Assembly: GCA_036924285.1 (NCBI GenBank)
Contig: JAYKYS010000011.1
Coordinates: forward strand, 7,812,001 to 7,876,000
Source of the DNA: Asterella californica
Taxonomy: Eukaryota > Streptophyta > Marchantiopsida > Marchantiales > Aytoniaceae
Direction of reading: 5' to 3'
Length of the DNA stretch: 64,000 nucleotides
Shown: piece by piece, positions 33,612 through 45,058 of the stretch
Layout of the letters: each line of letters opens with the position of its first letter
Numbering within the stretch: the stretch's first letter is position 1
Notes under the pieces: model-generated
The model's database searches: none
The model's input: the letters and a program-made list of their open reading frames with translations, nothing else
Told to the model about the DNA's origin: nothing
Program-made: the position numbers and the translations under genes

Positions 33612-35438
33612 ATGTTCAGTAAATTGTTTGGCAAACCAAAAGCGAAAAGCAAAGATGCAAAGGGAAATGTCAAGACTGTGGCGACGGCACTCTCATCGAT
33701 GGAGCGAATTAACGAAGTAAGGGTTACATATCTCTTGGCTTTGTTTTCGACATCTTGAACTTACTGAGTTTTAGAAGCCCACAGTCACTATCTCGTCGCC
33801 GGTCGCCTTATGGGTCTCTTCTTAAAGCAGGAGGAACTAAAGAGGCTGCGTAAACCGTGGTTGCATTCCCCTTTCGGGTATTGGGGTTCGAATAGATTTG
33901 GAAGATCGAGGGTTCTTCTGTTCTGAGAGGACTTGGGAATCCGTCTGGAAATTGATGATTTAGTCTCTTGGAGCGAAGAAGCTCGGTTAGACTGCACAGG
34001 AACCTGCATGTAATACGAGACGAATAATATGTTTTTTTGGGCGTCCTTGGTGCAGAACCTGGACATGCTCGAGAAGAAGGAGGAGATCTTGCAGCGGAAA
34101 ATTGCAGCGGAGTTGCAGAAGGCAACGGAATACTCGAAAGCTAAAAATAAGAGAGGTTCGTGTTTTTTTATTTTATGATTCGAATTGTAGAGGCTTCTTC
34201 ATTGTTAAATGGGTTCTGACTTCTGTAGGTCTAAGCATAAAAGTGTGAAGAACGACCAGTAACTTTCTAACGGGACTCGTGATGCAGTTCACTTTGATAT
34301 GGCTTGATGAGAGTCCTAGCGAGTTCCTTATTAGATTAAACTTTTCCTTCTGTGGCGTCGGATACTTTGTAGCCATCTCGATTCGCAGTACACGCGTTTT
34401 CCCTGTGAGTCTATTCACCGGATACTTGTTTGAACGTTCAGCTGCGATCAATTGCCTGAAGAAGAAGAAGCTGTTTGAGGCACAAGCTGAACAGCTAGCT
34501 GCTTACCAGCTCCGGCTACATGATCAGGTACTGTGCGAAATATACGTTTCTTTTTTCCTAGTAGCTTTCTTGTTGATCACTCGCCCAGGTACTGAAGAGA
34601 TCTCTTTCTCTACAGATGATTCTGCTGGAAGGTGCAAAAGCTACTACCGACACTGTGGATGCTCTTCGCAGTGGTGCCGTTGCCATGAAGGCTATTCAGA
34701 AACAAACGTATGTATTGGTTATTCTTTCTGACGATGAATCTCCACGTTGAGTTCCTGATAATGATTTGAAAGCTCTTAAATCAGTACCCTAAGGACGATC
34801 TATGTATAATTGTTCTGAAATTGTTCATCCCATCATTATGATAAGCAACTAAATTGATCGGTTTTCTGTGGTTGCAGCAACATCATTGACGTGGACAGGA
34901 CAATGGAAGATATAAGTGAACAGCAGGACAACATGAAGCAGATACAGGATGCGTTGACAGCACCAGTTGGAGTAGCGGCCGATTTTGACGATGTGAGCAT
35001 TTTTCAACCTTTCCCCACTCATATGTTTCTTTTTGTCTACGTCGAAGTTCCTGAAATCTATGTTTTTGAAGTGTATAGCGCTTGGTTGTCCGTTCTGTTG
35101 CATGTGATAGTAAGTGTTTGAACTTTTTATGAAACTACCATATCCGGCCTAATTAATTTACTACTTCTTGCCATTGAATATATTCTATGGTGGGAATCTG
35201 AACTTGCCAGGATGAATTGGAAGCAGAGCTCGAGGAATTGGAAGGCACGGACATGGATGAACAACTTCATGAATCGATGTCCAACGTCCCCTACGCTCAA
35301 CAGCCTGTTATGTCGAGTCCGGAAGCTTCAAGTCCAGTTCCAGCGCCTTCCGTCCGAACTCCACCTGAGAAGAACCCAATTCACAGTCGTTCAGAAGATG
35401 AAGAGCTTGCGGCCTTACAAAAAGAAATGGCCCTGTGA
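33612..35438 (+). CDS. SNF7: Snf7/VPS32 ESCRT-III subunit (6 coding exons, 241 aa)
   Basis: Snf7/VPS32 polymerises on endosomal membranes to drive inward vesicle budding and scission in the ESCRT-III pathway. Exons are 33612-33716, 34056-34155, 34442-34527, 34616-34707, 34878-34992 and 35211-35438. Every junction is GT-AG and the phases join without a break. The start gives MFSKLFGKPKAKS, the typical Snf7 opening. Basic helices alpha1-2 follow (MLEKKEEILQRKIAAEL, KAKNKRAAINCLKKKKLFEA), then LEGAKATTDTVDALRSG, DRTMEDISEQQDNMKQIQ and the acidic DELEAELEELEG. The C-terminal tail is Pro/Ser-rich and ends in a short acidic helix, DEELAALQKEMAL. Length is close to the usual 210-240 aa. The sequence departs from common land-plant SNF7 at several helix positions (AEQLAAYQLRLHDQ). 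Introns are 88-339 bp. Confidence 0.95.
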
Positions 35439-35813
35439 AATTGAGAGTGAGTAGAATCCTCCCATTCTTACTGCAGTCAGCTCTGCTCTCCCCGTTACCA
35501 TTTTCTTAGTGTCCCTCGATGAGCAGCAGGTTGGTTGCCTGTACAATTTTGCTGTAACTATAGTTGATATCGAGCGGGTCGAGCATTAGAGTCTTGCATT
35601 GTTGTTTTGCTTAGCACTCTCTGCTTCTAGACCTGGTGCGGTACGCACCGTCTCATTTATCTTGAATTGGTGAGCTTAGTATCTCTTAATCTCGACTCGG
35701 TGTCCAGCCAACGCTCTGGCTCGACTGTGTATATTGAGATGGTTGCAAGTAAAGATAATTTTCTTTTCACGTGCCTGATGTCCCGGGATTATGATTCGAT
35801 CTCTCAAATAGAA

Positions 35814-36325
35814 GCCCTTCATGTTCTCTGTTTCTCGCTCTATATTACAGTTATAGCTGCTCTTCTCGGTCTTGCTACCGTGTATATACCTCCTAGGCTG
35901 TATACACGGACAGGAAGCACACGGGGCCAGAAGTTGGAACACTTCCCCTGAACAGTGGATCCGTCAAATTCGGACCACAGCCCCTACGCATTGTAGTCGA
36001 CTCGATCTTGGTGCGCTGTATTGAGTTGCATTGTTATATATACTGCTGTTGTCTATAGGTGTTGTTCCCTACACATTAGGAGTTACGTGTTTCAGTGTAC
36101 ACCTACTCATTACAGCTGTGTCCCTTTCTTTTGTTGGGAGAATTGCTTCTAACTCTACCTTCTTCATGGTTGACAATCTGGTGTTTGTTAATGTTGGTTC
36201 GGTTATTCCTTTATGCCTCCTGTTTGCTTCTTCAGACGATGTATTTTGTGTTCTCTGTAGGTTTATGTTTGCCCTTCATATTCTCTGTTTCTCGCTCTAT
36301 ATTACAGTTATAGCTGCTCTTCTCG
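35814..36325. repeat. 55-bp direct repeat, 54/55 identical, 457 bp apart
   Basis: Copies at 35814-35868 and 36271-36325 start GCCCTTCAT and include CTCGCTCTATATTACAG. They differ by one G/A. Such identity in otherwise unique sequence implies a recent duplication or gene conversion. Confidence 0.9.
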
Positions 36326-36377
36326 CTCAGATCATTAGGCATCCCAATTTGTTACCCCAGGTATTTGTTACCCCTTT

Positions 36378-36407
36378 ACCCCAGGTAACTTACAGTTACC
36401 TGGGGGT
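36378..36407. repeat. Hairpin with 12-bp perfect stem
   Basis: CCCCAGGTAACT (36,379-36,390), loop TAC, then the exact reverse complement. CCCCAGGTA also occurs just upstream near 36,357. Confidence 0.85.
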
Positions 36408-36454
36408 ACCTCTTTGGAAAAGTGCTTTCCCAAAACATTTCCCCTTTGTCCTAA

Positions 36455-36835
36455 CCTCGGTAATATACATTCGCTGACTTCTCAAACCAAGTTAGCATAC
36501 ATGTTACCACTCTTTGTTACTCAGTTAGTACCTGCATGGGTCCAAAACTATTTGGGGAGACCTAAGTGTGCGGGCGAAGTTACTGTTTTCTCAGAAAGCT
36601 GCTTTACCCGTGTACCAATATATATGTTGTTCCCTACACAACCCGTGGTCCGACATCGGTTATATGCATTTTTTAACTTCTCAAACCAAGTTAGCTACAT
36701 ATAATAAACACCACTCTTTGTTACTCACTTTGTACTTCCATGGGTTCAAAACTATTTGGGGGTTACTAAGTGTGCGGGGGAAGTTACTCTTTTCTCCGGA
36801 AACTGCTTTACCTCTGTGCCATGAGGCCTGTATTA
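36455..36835. repeat. Tandem duplication, period 199 bp
   Basis: Two units of about 170 bp share CTTCTCAAACCAAGTTAG (at 36,479 and 36,678), CCACTCTTTGTTACTCA, CAAAACTATTTGGGG and CTAAGTGTGCGGG. They are diverged by scattered substitutions. Confidence 0.85.
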
Positions 36836-38100
36836 TATGAGGACTTGTATTGTGCATAGTGCCGCTCTTACTCAAAGAGGTGCTCTGTTCCACTAAAACC
36901 ATCGATTCTAAACACTCCACAACTTCCTTCAACACGCCTTGCGGTTATGTTCGGCAGAAGTCGGGCTTCAACCTATGCCAGTTTGGACTTTGGACCCAGT
37001 AGTTCCAGCGCCAAAGCTGGAGTCCAAACTGGTCGTGGTTTTGGTCGTGGGCTCTCAATCTACCATCTTTGACAGTAGATTGGGAAAGCAATCTCAGTTC
37101 CCAATTTACCGGCAAATAGCCAAATATAAGACTGATCGAGAAAGCGTTTAACTACATGAAATGAATAATGTGATCCTCTTGTAGTGTTCACCCTCTAGAC
37201 ATGACTGTGCATGTGTGTGGGCAGATTGTGGCAATCATGGAAGTATCCTCGAGGCACTTACACAGATAGGAAGTATCATGAGCGTACATGTGGCCGGTTC
37301 TCTGGGAAGAGGTAAATCATGGACTTCATGGATATGTTGGATTCCGAATTTCTACCTTTACAACCATCTTGAGTGTTACCTGCCAAAGAAAATCTCTGTT
37401 TAGGACAAAAGATATTTGAGCTGGAGCCATAGATCCAGCATCCACTTTATTAGCCTTGGAAATGTAGAGAACAAGTCCAGGAATCCAGAATTGGAAACAT
37501 AATTGTAAAACCAGCGGAAACGACAAGTTTGTGGTCTAGAAGTAGATATACACATAGCAGATTTTATGTAAGATACTCCAGTTGTGTCTAGAGACTAGAT
37601 AGACCAAGATTCTCATGGGCAAGTATACGTTCAAGAGAGATTCTAATGCCAGTGTGCGAAGCGTGAAATCTTCTATTGAACAAGCCGCCATAAAATCGTA
37701 CAATTCAGGCTCTCCGCTTTATTTCACCTTCAATCTATATTCACAGACGGCAACTTTTGTTCAAGAATTTTTCCGTCCGCCATTTTCGGTGCGTTATCTC
37801 ACTGCAGGTGGAAGCCGCCGACCAACATAACACCACAAAGCCACTCTGCGCATATGTGCTTCGTATATACCTACCTAGGAGAGCAGATTTAGGTGCTAGG
37901 TTTAGGTGATTTAGGACAAGATTTAGTTTTTTTTTCTTTTGTAACTGCAGAGGCGAGCGTAAAAGTCATTACTGCATATATGTAAATGAAAATTGTGAAG
38001 CTTTTGCTTAGACCAAACCTCTTCTAGAGTCTTTTTTTGAATAACTGTAATGTGATTTCTGTTGTAAGTATGTATAAGATGGACTTGAACTGCATCAACT
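36836..38100. other. No gene seen
   Basis: Near 36,976-37,033 CCAGTTTGGACT pairs with AGTCCAAACTGG as a 12-bp interrupted stem. An ORF at 37,615-37,830 has no recognised family. Four TTTAGG words at 37,890-37,930 are too irregular to be a telomeric array. Confidence 0.4.
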
Positions 38101-38139
38101 CAAAAGGATTCAAGAATTTCATTCTCCTTGAGCCATCTC

Positions 38140-39445
38140 AACTTATGGACGAGTTTTTCATTTTGCTACTACTTGCTTCCAGGATTGACTAGATGTGTAA
38201 GTTGTACCCTGACTAGAGAAACTAAGACTCACTGTGGAGACTAGATGAGCCATCAACCATTGTATATGCTATCGTAGCAAGAGATGCTGCGTTGAGAAGA
38301 GGAAATCTCTGGATTTTTGGCAAGTAGTTTATGCATTAGGTAAATATAGTATTCCATTGCTTCGATCAAGTAAACCTCTAATGCTTTCTTGGTTTTTCTT
38401 GGTTCTCCTTATACTTGCTTGGAGATTGATTGAAAGTGAGACCTTCCAGCAGTAATAAAGATGTACTTTTTCTTCTTGACTCATGATCTTGTATCTTGAA
38501 GTTCATTTAGTAATCAAGAATTTAGGCCAAACATGAATACTTGTGCTTGAGATAGTTCTTCACTCTCACACTCTATTAAATCTTCAGAAAACTAGTAATT
38601 TCTCTTTTAAGCATCTTTTGAGATTACTTGTATGTCCCAAGACTCTACTGAACTAATTGCAGGTTTGACTATTTGAATGGATCTACCATTGACCTAGTAC
38701 AATCATTCTTGATTTCATTTTTGTTAGCTATCTTGTCAAAAGGAACCATTAGAGTTGTACTTAAATTAACCCATAGCAACTAGAACTCTTAAAAACCTCT
38801 GCAATCTCTTAAGCTGCATTCTATTGTAGGCATATTTGGGTCTAGCATATGCTGACTGATACTCATAACATATCAGGTCTAGTCGGTATTGCTAGAAAGA
38901 TCAACTTCCCAACAAGTCTCATGAACTCGATCTTATCTACTTGAGTTCAAACTGAGGATGGTTGGACCAATCGTTAGCAAATATCGTTGGTGTAGGCATT
39001 GCTTTGCAGTTCTCCATTTTGAACTCTTTCTAAGTCAAATGGAGGTTTTTCCTATCATCTATTATGAAGAGGTGGTTAAACTGTCCCACATCTATCATTT
39101 CGAATCTATGACTGAGTGGTTTCTTTATAATATAGTTGGTCACTTGCGGTAGGAGCACATCATCTACATCTAACAGTAAAATGACTCTCCCATTGCTAGT
39201 GATTTGAATTAAAAAACCTATCAATACGTGAGTATCATGCTCGAGAGGCTTGTTTAAAGATTGACCACAGGAGCTAAGCTTTACGTAGCTGATAGTAACA
39301 ACAAGTCAATCACTACCAACTATGTTTAGCTTAATAACATTGATGAGCTTAACTGTATTCTCAACAACAAATACTTGAGAGTTTTCCACCTTTGATTTAA
39401 ATTCAAACTTGAGAGTTTACTGTAAAGAAATAGTGCAAAAAGAGA
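38140..39445 (-). pseudogene. Decayed Ty1/copia pol fragment (RT to RNase H)
   Basis: In sense order: FKQASRA near 39,250, then GRVILLLDVDDVLL near 39,170 where YVDD has become DVDD, FEMIDVGQ, a gap, and LVGKLIFLAIPTRPDM near 38,900. This is the RT palm and connection of a copia element in at least three frames. No LTRs are visible. It is older than the element at 23-31 kb. Confidence 0.7.
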
Positions 39446-39546
39446 AAGAATAGATAGTTTTTCATTTTCTCATCTGATTGAATCCTCATATAATAATATT
39501 TTGTTGTTGAAATCAATGTATTTAGTAACAGTAGACATTCTTATCT

Positions 39547-40433
39547 CTAGATTGGACAGTGATTTGCTTTGATCAATCCCCAGGATCATTTTTCGAGCTT
39601 GATCAACCTCTTCTTCATGAATCGTTTCTCGATCGGATCTCTCGCAGGCAGACCGTTGACCCATTGATCATTTAGCTGACACGTCATCTAATAGAAAGGC
39701 TTACGTGTTCAAGAGGACGTCCGAGCATTTTGACGCGTCTGAGCTATCTCTGAAGTACAAAGATTTGTTGGCTCTCTCGACGGTCGAGTCAAAGTGTGAT
39801 AGAGTTGAGACAGATCTAGACAGTCCTTTTGAGCGTTCTCCCATCACTACATCACAACTGTCTTGGAATTTGAGGAGTGGTCTTCAAATTTTGGAAAGGC
39901 TTACGATTCATGCTTCCTTGTACATGGATAACATGGAAACTACTCCATTGTCTATAACCGAGAAAGGCTCTGAGTGCGAGCTGAAGATTGATCAAAACAC
40001 CTTTTTGACAAAGAAAGATTTGAATTCAGCATGGACGCGTCTAACGAGGAGGAAGAGGAGCTCATTGTGTTAGAAAGATGGATGAGGGAAATGCATAATG
40101 ATCGTGCTAGTTCTCACGTATTGCGGGGCAAGATACTAGAGATGTTGCACCAAACAGCAACATCAGTACGGATGGATGTTGAATTCCAATCGTTTCAAGA
40201 GTTCAAATTCACCGTGGACTCGTGATGTTTTTTAAACAGTAGGGTTTCTCAAAAATTGAAATCAAAAGTGACACACAAAGTCAGAATTTGTAAATTTGGA
40301 GACAAAGCGCTTTGTCATAAATCGATGGACCAACAAATGAGGGACCCGATCAAGAAACGATTCAAGAAGAAGGAGCTGATCAAGCTCAAAAAATGATGTG
40401 GGGACTGATCAAGCAAATTGTTGCAAGATTGAA
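39547..40433. mobile_element. Modular-TIR element A (867 bp + 10-bp duplications)
   Basis: Element 39,557-40,423. The ends read CAGTGATTTGCTTTGATCAA and, inverted, CAACAATTTGCTTGATCAG. TGATC/CGATC cores recur in the left arm at 39,568, 39,598 and 39,628, exactly 30 bp apart, with matching cores in the right arm. Flanks are CTAGATTGGA and CAAGATTGAA (8/10). Internal sequence has no recognised coding potential; the plus-strand ORF at 39,705-40,073 is probably incidental. Confidence 0.8.
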
Positions 40434-40859
40434 CAATCTCAGAAATCTGAATCCAAATTTTTAAAAAATCAACATATTATTTTGTGTAATACGAATTAAC
40501 ATTTGGTGAGACAAATGTTATAAATATGTGAAGTCAAAAGTCTAATAATAAGATTCAAAAATTCATATAAATATACAAAAAGCATATGATGTATATATGT
40601 GCAATAATTTTTACATTAAAGAAAAATACTTACCATAAACTTTTGTTGATTAGCACATAACAATGCAATAATCCATTGGAAAGAAACACATAATAAAGAA
40701 TTTGGGTAAGAAGATCTGGTCCAATAATTCATGACTTCAAATGCAACACTTACGATAAAGAATTTTTGTTGGAACTAGTGAACATAATCGAATACATCCA
40801 ATTTTGAAATCTAAAGAATGGATACATGTTTGGTATACGAGCCTATAATTTCCAGAGAT

Positions 40860-41237
40860 CTATAATTTCCAGAATTTACTTGATCAGACCTCTATACAAT
40901 TTTAGAATTTGATCAGAGTCATCAAACCCCTCTTATAATTTTCTATTTGATCATACCTTTGACATGGAGTTACCAGTCATACATGTCATGTTGTTTAGTC
41001 ACACCAAAAATTGAAGCGTGATGTAAGAGTAGTGACATGAAAAAAGACCTGGAAAAATGAATCTCTTCGTATGCATAGTTTTTTTTGGCTAACACCCGTT
41101 GCTGATTAAGCAAAGTGCCAGGTATTACTGGTAACTTCAGGTGAGAGATCTGATCAAATAAAGAATTATAAGAAGGTTCTGATCAAGTCCGACATTTGTT
41201 ATATGGGTCTGATCACGTAAATCTTTGCTATAATTTC
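40860..41237. mobile_element. Modular-TIR element B (358 bp + 10-bp duplications)
   Basis: Element 40,870-41,227 flanked by CTATAATTTC on both sides (10/10). A third CTATAATTTC lies just outside at 40,843. The left arm starts CAGAATTTACTTGATCAGAC; the right arm inverted has GATTTACGTGATCAGACCC. Three module cores occur in the left arm, the second gap widened by about 8 bp. Confidence 0.85.
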
Positions 41238-41476
41238 CAACCGTCAAAATAATTTCACTTGCTAGCAAAAGATATACACTTCTCCTCAACATCTACCAGC
41301 TTGTCACTGTCGACACCATTAGTTGTCGATGGACGCAACCAACTCTTCTGCCTTCAGTTTAGACCGTATTTCAATCAAGAACTGAATACTTGTCTGATTT
41401 TGTTATGCAGCTATGTACAATACAAGACTTGCTGAATGGAACTTGAACCTGGACTTTACAATCACATCTCCTTTCG

Positions 41477-44400
41477 TTATTGAGGAGAATGTGGTCCTTT
41501 TGATTCCAAGACTTGTATATCTTTGAAATCTGCAACTCCATCAACTTGCTTTTGCCAGTCGGCATTGTTGTATTTGTACCACTTAGCAACTAGTAGGTAC
41601 AAAAAGAAGTTAATGACACTGACAATGGCAAGCAGCCAGTAGAAGAAATCCAAATGACCGGAGTTTGGATGCTCCCCCAGCCAACCCTTAGAGTTGGACG
41701 ACTTGGTGAATCGGTCGACACCGTCCACAAAGATGCTGCTAAAGTAGAAGCCGAAGGAGAGTGTACACAGGCAGATGGCGGTTCCCGTGGACCGCATGCT
41801 GGAGGGCGACTCGTTATAGAAGAACTCGAGCTGACCGACGTACGTGAAAGCCTCGCCTGCTCCGACGAGAAAGTACTGCGGAACTAGCCAAAACACGGTC
41901 ATACTAGTATGCATTGAGGACCCGTCGCGATGATGATGAGCTGTTCTGCGTCGCTTCTGCTCCACAAGCGCAGCTGTGATCATTGCCGCGATGGACAGGA
42001 CCAAGCCTACACCAATTCGTTGGAGCGTTGAAATTCCATCGTGTCGATCAGTCACAAGTCGCGCGACTCGTAAGAATACGCGATCGTACACCAGGACCAT
42101 GAGCATGATGCTTAGCTGCAGAAACACGACCACAGACGCTGCCGGGATCTCAAAGTGTTTTCCGATCCTTCTGTCCATGGTCAGGGCTTGCACTATGCTG
42201 AACGTGGTCATTTGTGCATACACAGTCCAGAACAGGAACGTGGTAGCCAGAATCGGCAGAACTCGTATCAAAACTTTGACCTCCTCGACTTGAGTTACGG
42301 TAATCTCGGCGGCAGCAACAGCCGAATGATGATGCTGAGCATTCGTCGCTCCTTTCAGGTCGTCATATTTGTTAACCACGTCGTTCCCGGGGCTTCTAAT
42401 AGCAGCTTTACTGAGAAATCTGTTGGATCAAACGCGAAACTATGGCGACTCATCAGTCCAAACGTTATAATCCCCCGGACATTAGCGCAATCATGGTTAC
42501 TAACTAGTACCCTTGCTCCACTGAAGTGAGGTCCAGGCTCAACCCCCTGGCGTGTCCTAGACGGGCATCTGAAGCCGTTAGCAGCCGTTGGCTTTTCAAG
42601 CAGGCACGAAATGAACAAAAATCATCTAAAAGCTATGGTTTGAATATATAAATACTATATACTTCTTGTATTACAGTAACAGAGGAAATAGCTTACTAGA
42701 GGGACGCCTTCAGAAGTGAATCTATTAATCTATTAATTGATGTTCATAAGTAGCTCCTGTACTGACAAAGTAAACCGGTGATTTAGATTAAAACAAGAAG
42801 AAATGTCTCTGATCATGATGCATATAGAATACTGTGTACTTGAATCTGTAGTCTCATTGCTTTGAACTTAGCAAGGTTGATATCTAATTAACACAGCCTC
42901 ACTAACTGAGTTCAACAGTTCTAGTTTAGTAATTTGAGCATACGACGACATGCTTTGAACTTATTACCGCAATTGTATTAATTTTCTGGGTTCCATCTTA
43001 TTTAAGTCTCATATTCTTCAAGCAAATGCATGGACGTAAAACTTTTAAACTATTCTTCCACTCAAAAAGTTAACACTTGTCTTAAACGGATTCAATTCTC
43101 CACAAAAGAATGCACCGAGCTGAAATACTAATCAGCTTCAAATAAAACCGTAAACCATAATAACTCACTGACAGATATCATGCTTACAGGAATTGGTCGG
43201 TGTGTGCGATCCGTCTGTGAGCGCCGTCGCGGCCAGCAGGCAGTTCGAGAAGCTGGGATGGGTCAGCAGGCACAGAGAGCTTGTGATTACGGAACGCCGC
43301 GACGAAGACCCGGACGATTTGCGTCAAGGGGCTGCCTCGGAAAGGGCTGTAGCGGTAGTATTGCCGACCGGAGAGTAAAGCGACCAAGGCCAGGAGCATG
43401 AACGACGACGTGATACCGAAGCCCCAGCCTCGACCCAGTTTGTGCTGAACGTAGACCAGAACCGTGACGGCGAAGAGGGCCCCGAGGGAGATGGAGAAGA
43501 AGAACCAGTTAAAGAACGACATCATCTGCTTCTTTTCCCGACGATCGTTCGCGTCAAACTGGTCTGCTCCGAAAGCCGAGACGCACGCTTTGATCCCTCC
43601 CGTTCCGAGAGCTATGAGATACAGCGCCATGTACAGAACCGCCAGTTTCAATCCGTCCACCGCTCGACATGGAACTTCCGGCGCGTCACACTTGGGCATC
43701 CGGAACTGCGGTAGTGTCGCAAAAAGCGTTATCAAAACCAATCCCTGCCGAGAGAACGAGACAGCCCGCAGTCAGTCCGCGAACTTCATGAGCTGCTTCA
43801 CGTACTTGCATTGCATGCACTCGAATCAGAAATTTACTTGACCCTACCCCTAATACGGTTCGGACTTAACTTTACATTACTTACAACACCCTTGACTGGC
43901 TGCAGGAGGTTTAGTAAGTGAAAATGTCGCATCATCCGAATAAGAGAAGTGCATGTTAATCATCAACTATGTATCTTCACATAAAGTTTAATTTAAAATA
44001 TTTTTACAACAAATTATTAATTTAAAATAATTTTTTATTTATCTTAATATAGTGTCTTTACATAACGATAAACAAATGTGCAGTAAAATAACGCAAAGTT
44101 AAGAGAGATGGTATCAGTCAAGAGTGCCGTCTAATAACGCAAAGTTAATAGAGGTGGTGTCAAGTCCGACAACCGTATAAGGGTGGGGTCAAGTAAATTT
44201 CTGGACTTGATATCCACAACATAGAGAGGCCAGAAACTAAATTTAAGGAATGAGTTGAAAGGAGGTCCATGGAACGTACGAGAAACTGAATGACGCCGAA
44301 AGTGGAGATGGTTAGAAACCGACCCAACCACGAGTCAGCAATGTAACCTCCGATCAAACAGGTGATAAAGGAAGTGCCCAACATGTTCGTCACCATGTTG

Positions 44401-45058
44401 GCTGAATACGGCCTTGACAGGTGGAGGTCGCCCACGAGAAATGTGACGAGGTTGAAGATGATACCGAATGCTGCCATTCTCTCGCATAGTTCCGCTCCTG
44501 CATGCGTGACGTTTCCACGATATAATCTCTTGGATCAATCTATCGATTCTTCGAACTCACTTCCTTCAGGACTTCCTTCCTTCCTTTTCAATATGCCAGT
44601 CACTGTCAGTTCTTTTACACCAGTAGCTGCTTAATTGCAGCAACATTTTCACCTCTTTAGTAGTTACACTTGCTGAACTGAGAAGAAAAGGGTTCAACTT
44701 CGAATTCTTTCTTCTTTATCTTTCGTATCCATGCGAGTCACCAACGAAGGAAGGGGGAACAAAGGCCGCAAGGACACTAGGGAAGTTCAAACACCAGCTA
44801 CGCCTAGGCTTCCTACCGGAGTCAGTGGAGGCTCTAGCCCTGCCACCAGTCAGTCATGGTGAAGGGGTAATAGAGATCCCAGTTCGAGAAGGGTTGGTTC
44901 TAATTATACGTACCGAATATGAGAGGTGCAGTGATCCACCCGCCGGTCCTTGACTTGTCGGCTCGTCGGCCCAGATAGTCCACTGTGTCGTTATCAACGA
45001 GCCAGCTTTCATCACCGTCCTTCGTAATGTCCACAGTTCTGTCGCCATTGGCAGCCAT
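41477..45058 (-). CDS. NPF: NRT1/PTR family (NPF) proton-coupled transporter (4 exons, 620 aa)
   Basis: A major-facilitator plasma-membrane or organelle carrier importing nitrate, peptides or hormones with protons. Exons are 45058-44914, 44497-44280, 43744-43188 and 42419-41477, all GT-AG and phase-consistent. The N-terminus has DYLGRRADKSRTGGW, close to NPF6 members. The proton-coupling ExxER motif is ELCERMAAFGI in TM1. Further marks are LGTSFITCLIGGYIADSWLG, GTGGIKACVSAFGADQFD (PTR2 signature), SVPADPSQL and FLSKAAI at a splice junction, and FYNESPSSMRSTGTA. The position matching nitrate-binding His356 of Arabidopsis NRT1.1 is Tyr (FWTVYAQMTT), as in most NPFs, while the Thr101 equivalent is kept (LGRFLTIS). 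The substrate cannot be named. An in-frame upstream Met at 45,085 would add nine residues. Intron 2 holds element C. Confidence 0.95.
43827..44203. mobile_element. Modular-TIR element C inside NPF intron 2 (377 bp)
   Basis: Ends CAGAAATTTACTTGACCC and, inverted, CAGAAATTTACTTGACCCC, with further pairing through CCTAATACGGTT / CTTATACGGTTG. The outer 19 bases are almost perfectly inverted. The flanks do not give a clean 10-bp duplication. It fills most of the 535-bp intron and leaves both splice sites clear. Confidence 0.8.

Larger units (their letters stand above)
35439..36455. other. 3' flank of SNF7, repeats only
   Basis: Beyond the SNF7 stop, the visible features are a 55-bp direct repeat and a hairpin, listed separately. 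The plus-strand ORF at 36,031-36,477 translates to a hydrophobic stretch without a recognised family and overlaps the repeats. Confidence 0.4.

Noticed and set aside
37890..37935. Telomere-like TTTAGG words
   Set aside because: Four words with irregular gaps and no TTTAGGG; too few for an interstitial telomeric array.
43817..44213. 10-bp target duplication around element C
   Set aside because: GCACTCGAAT and GACTTGATAT align only with gaps; not good enough to claim.
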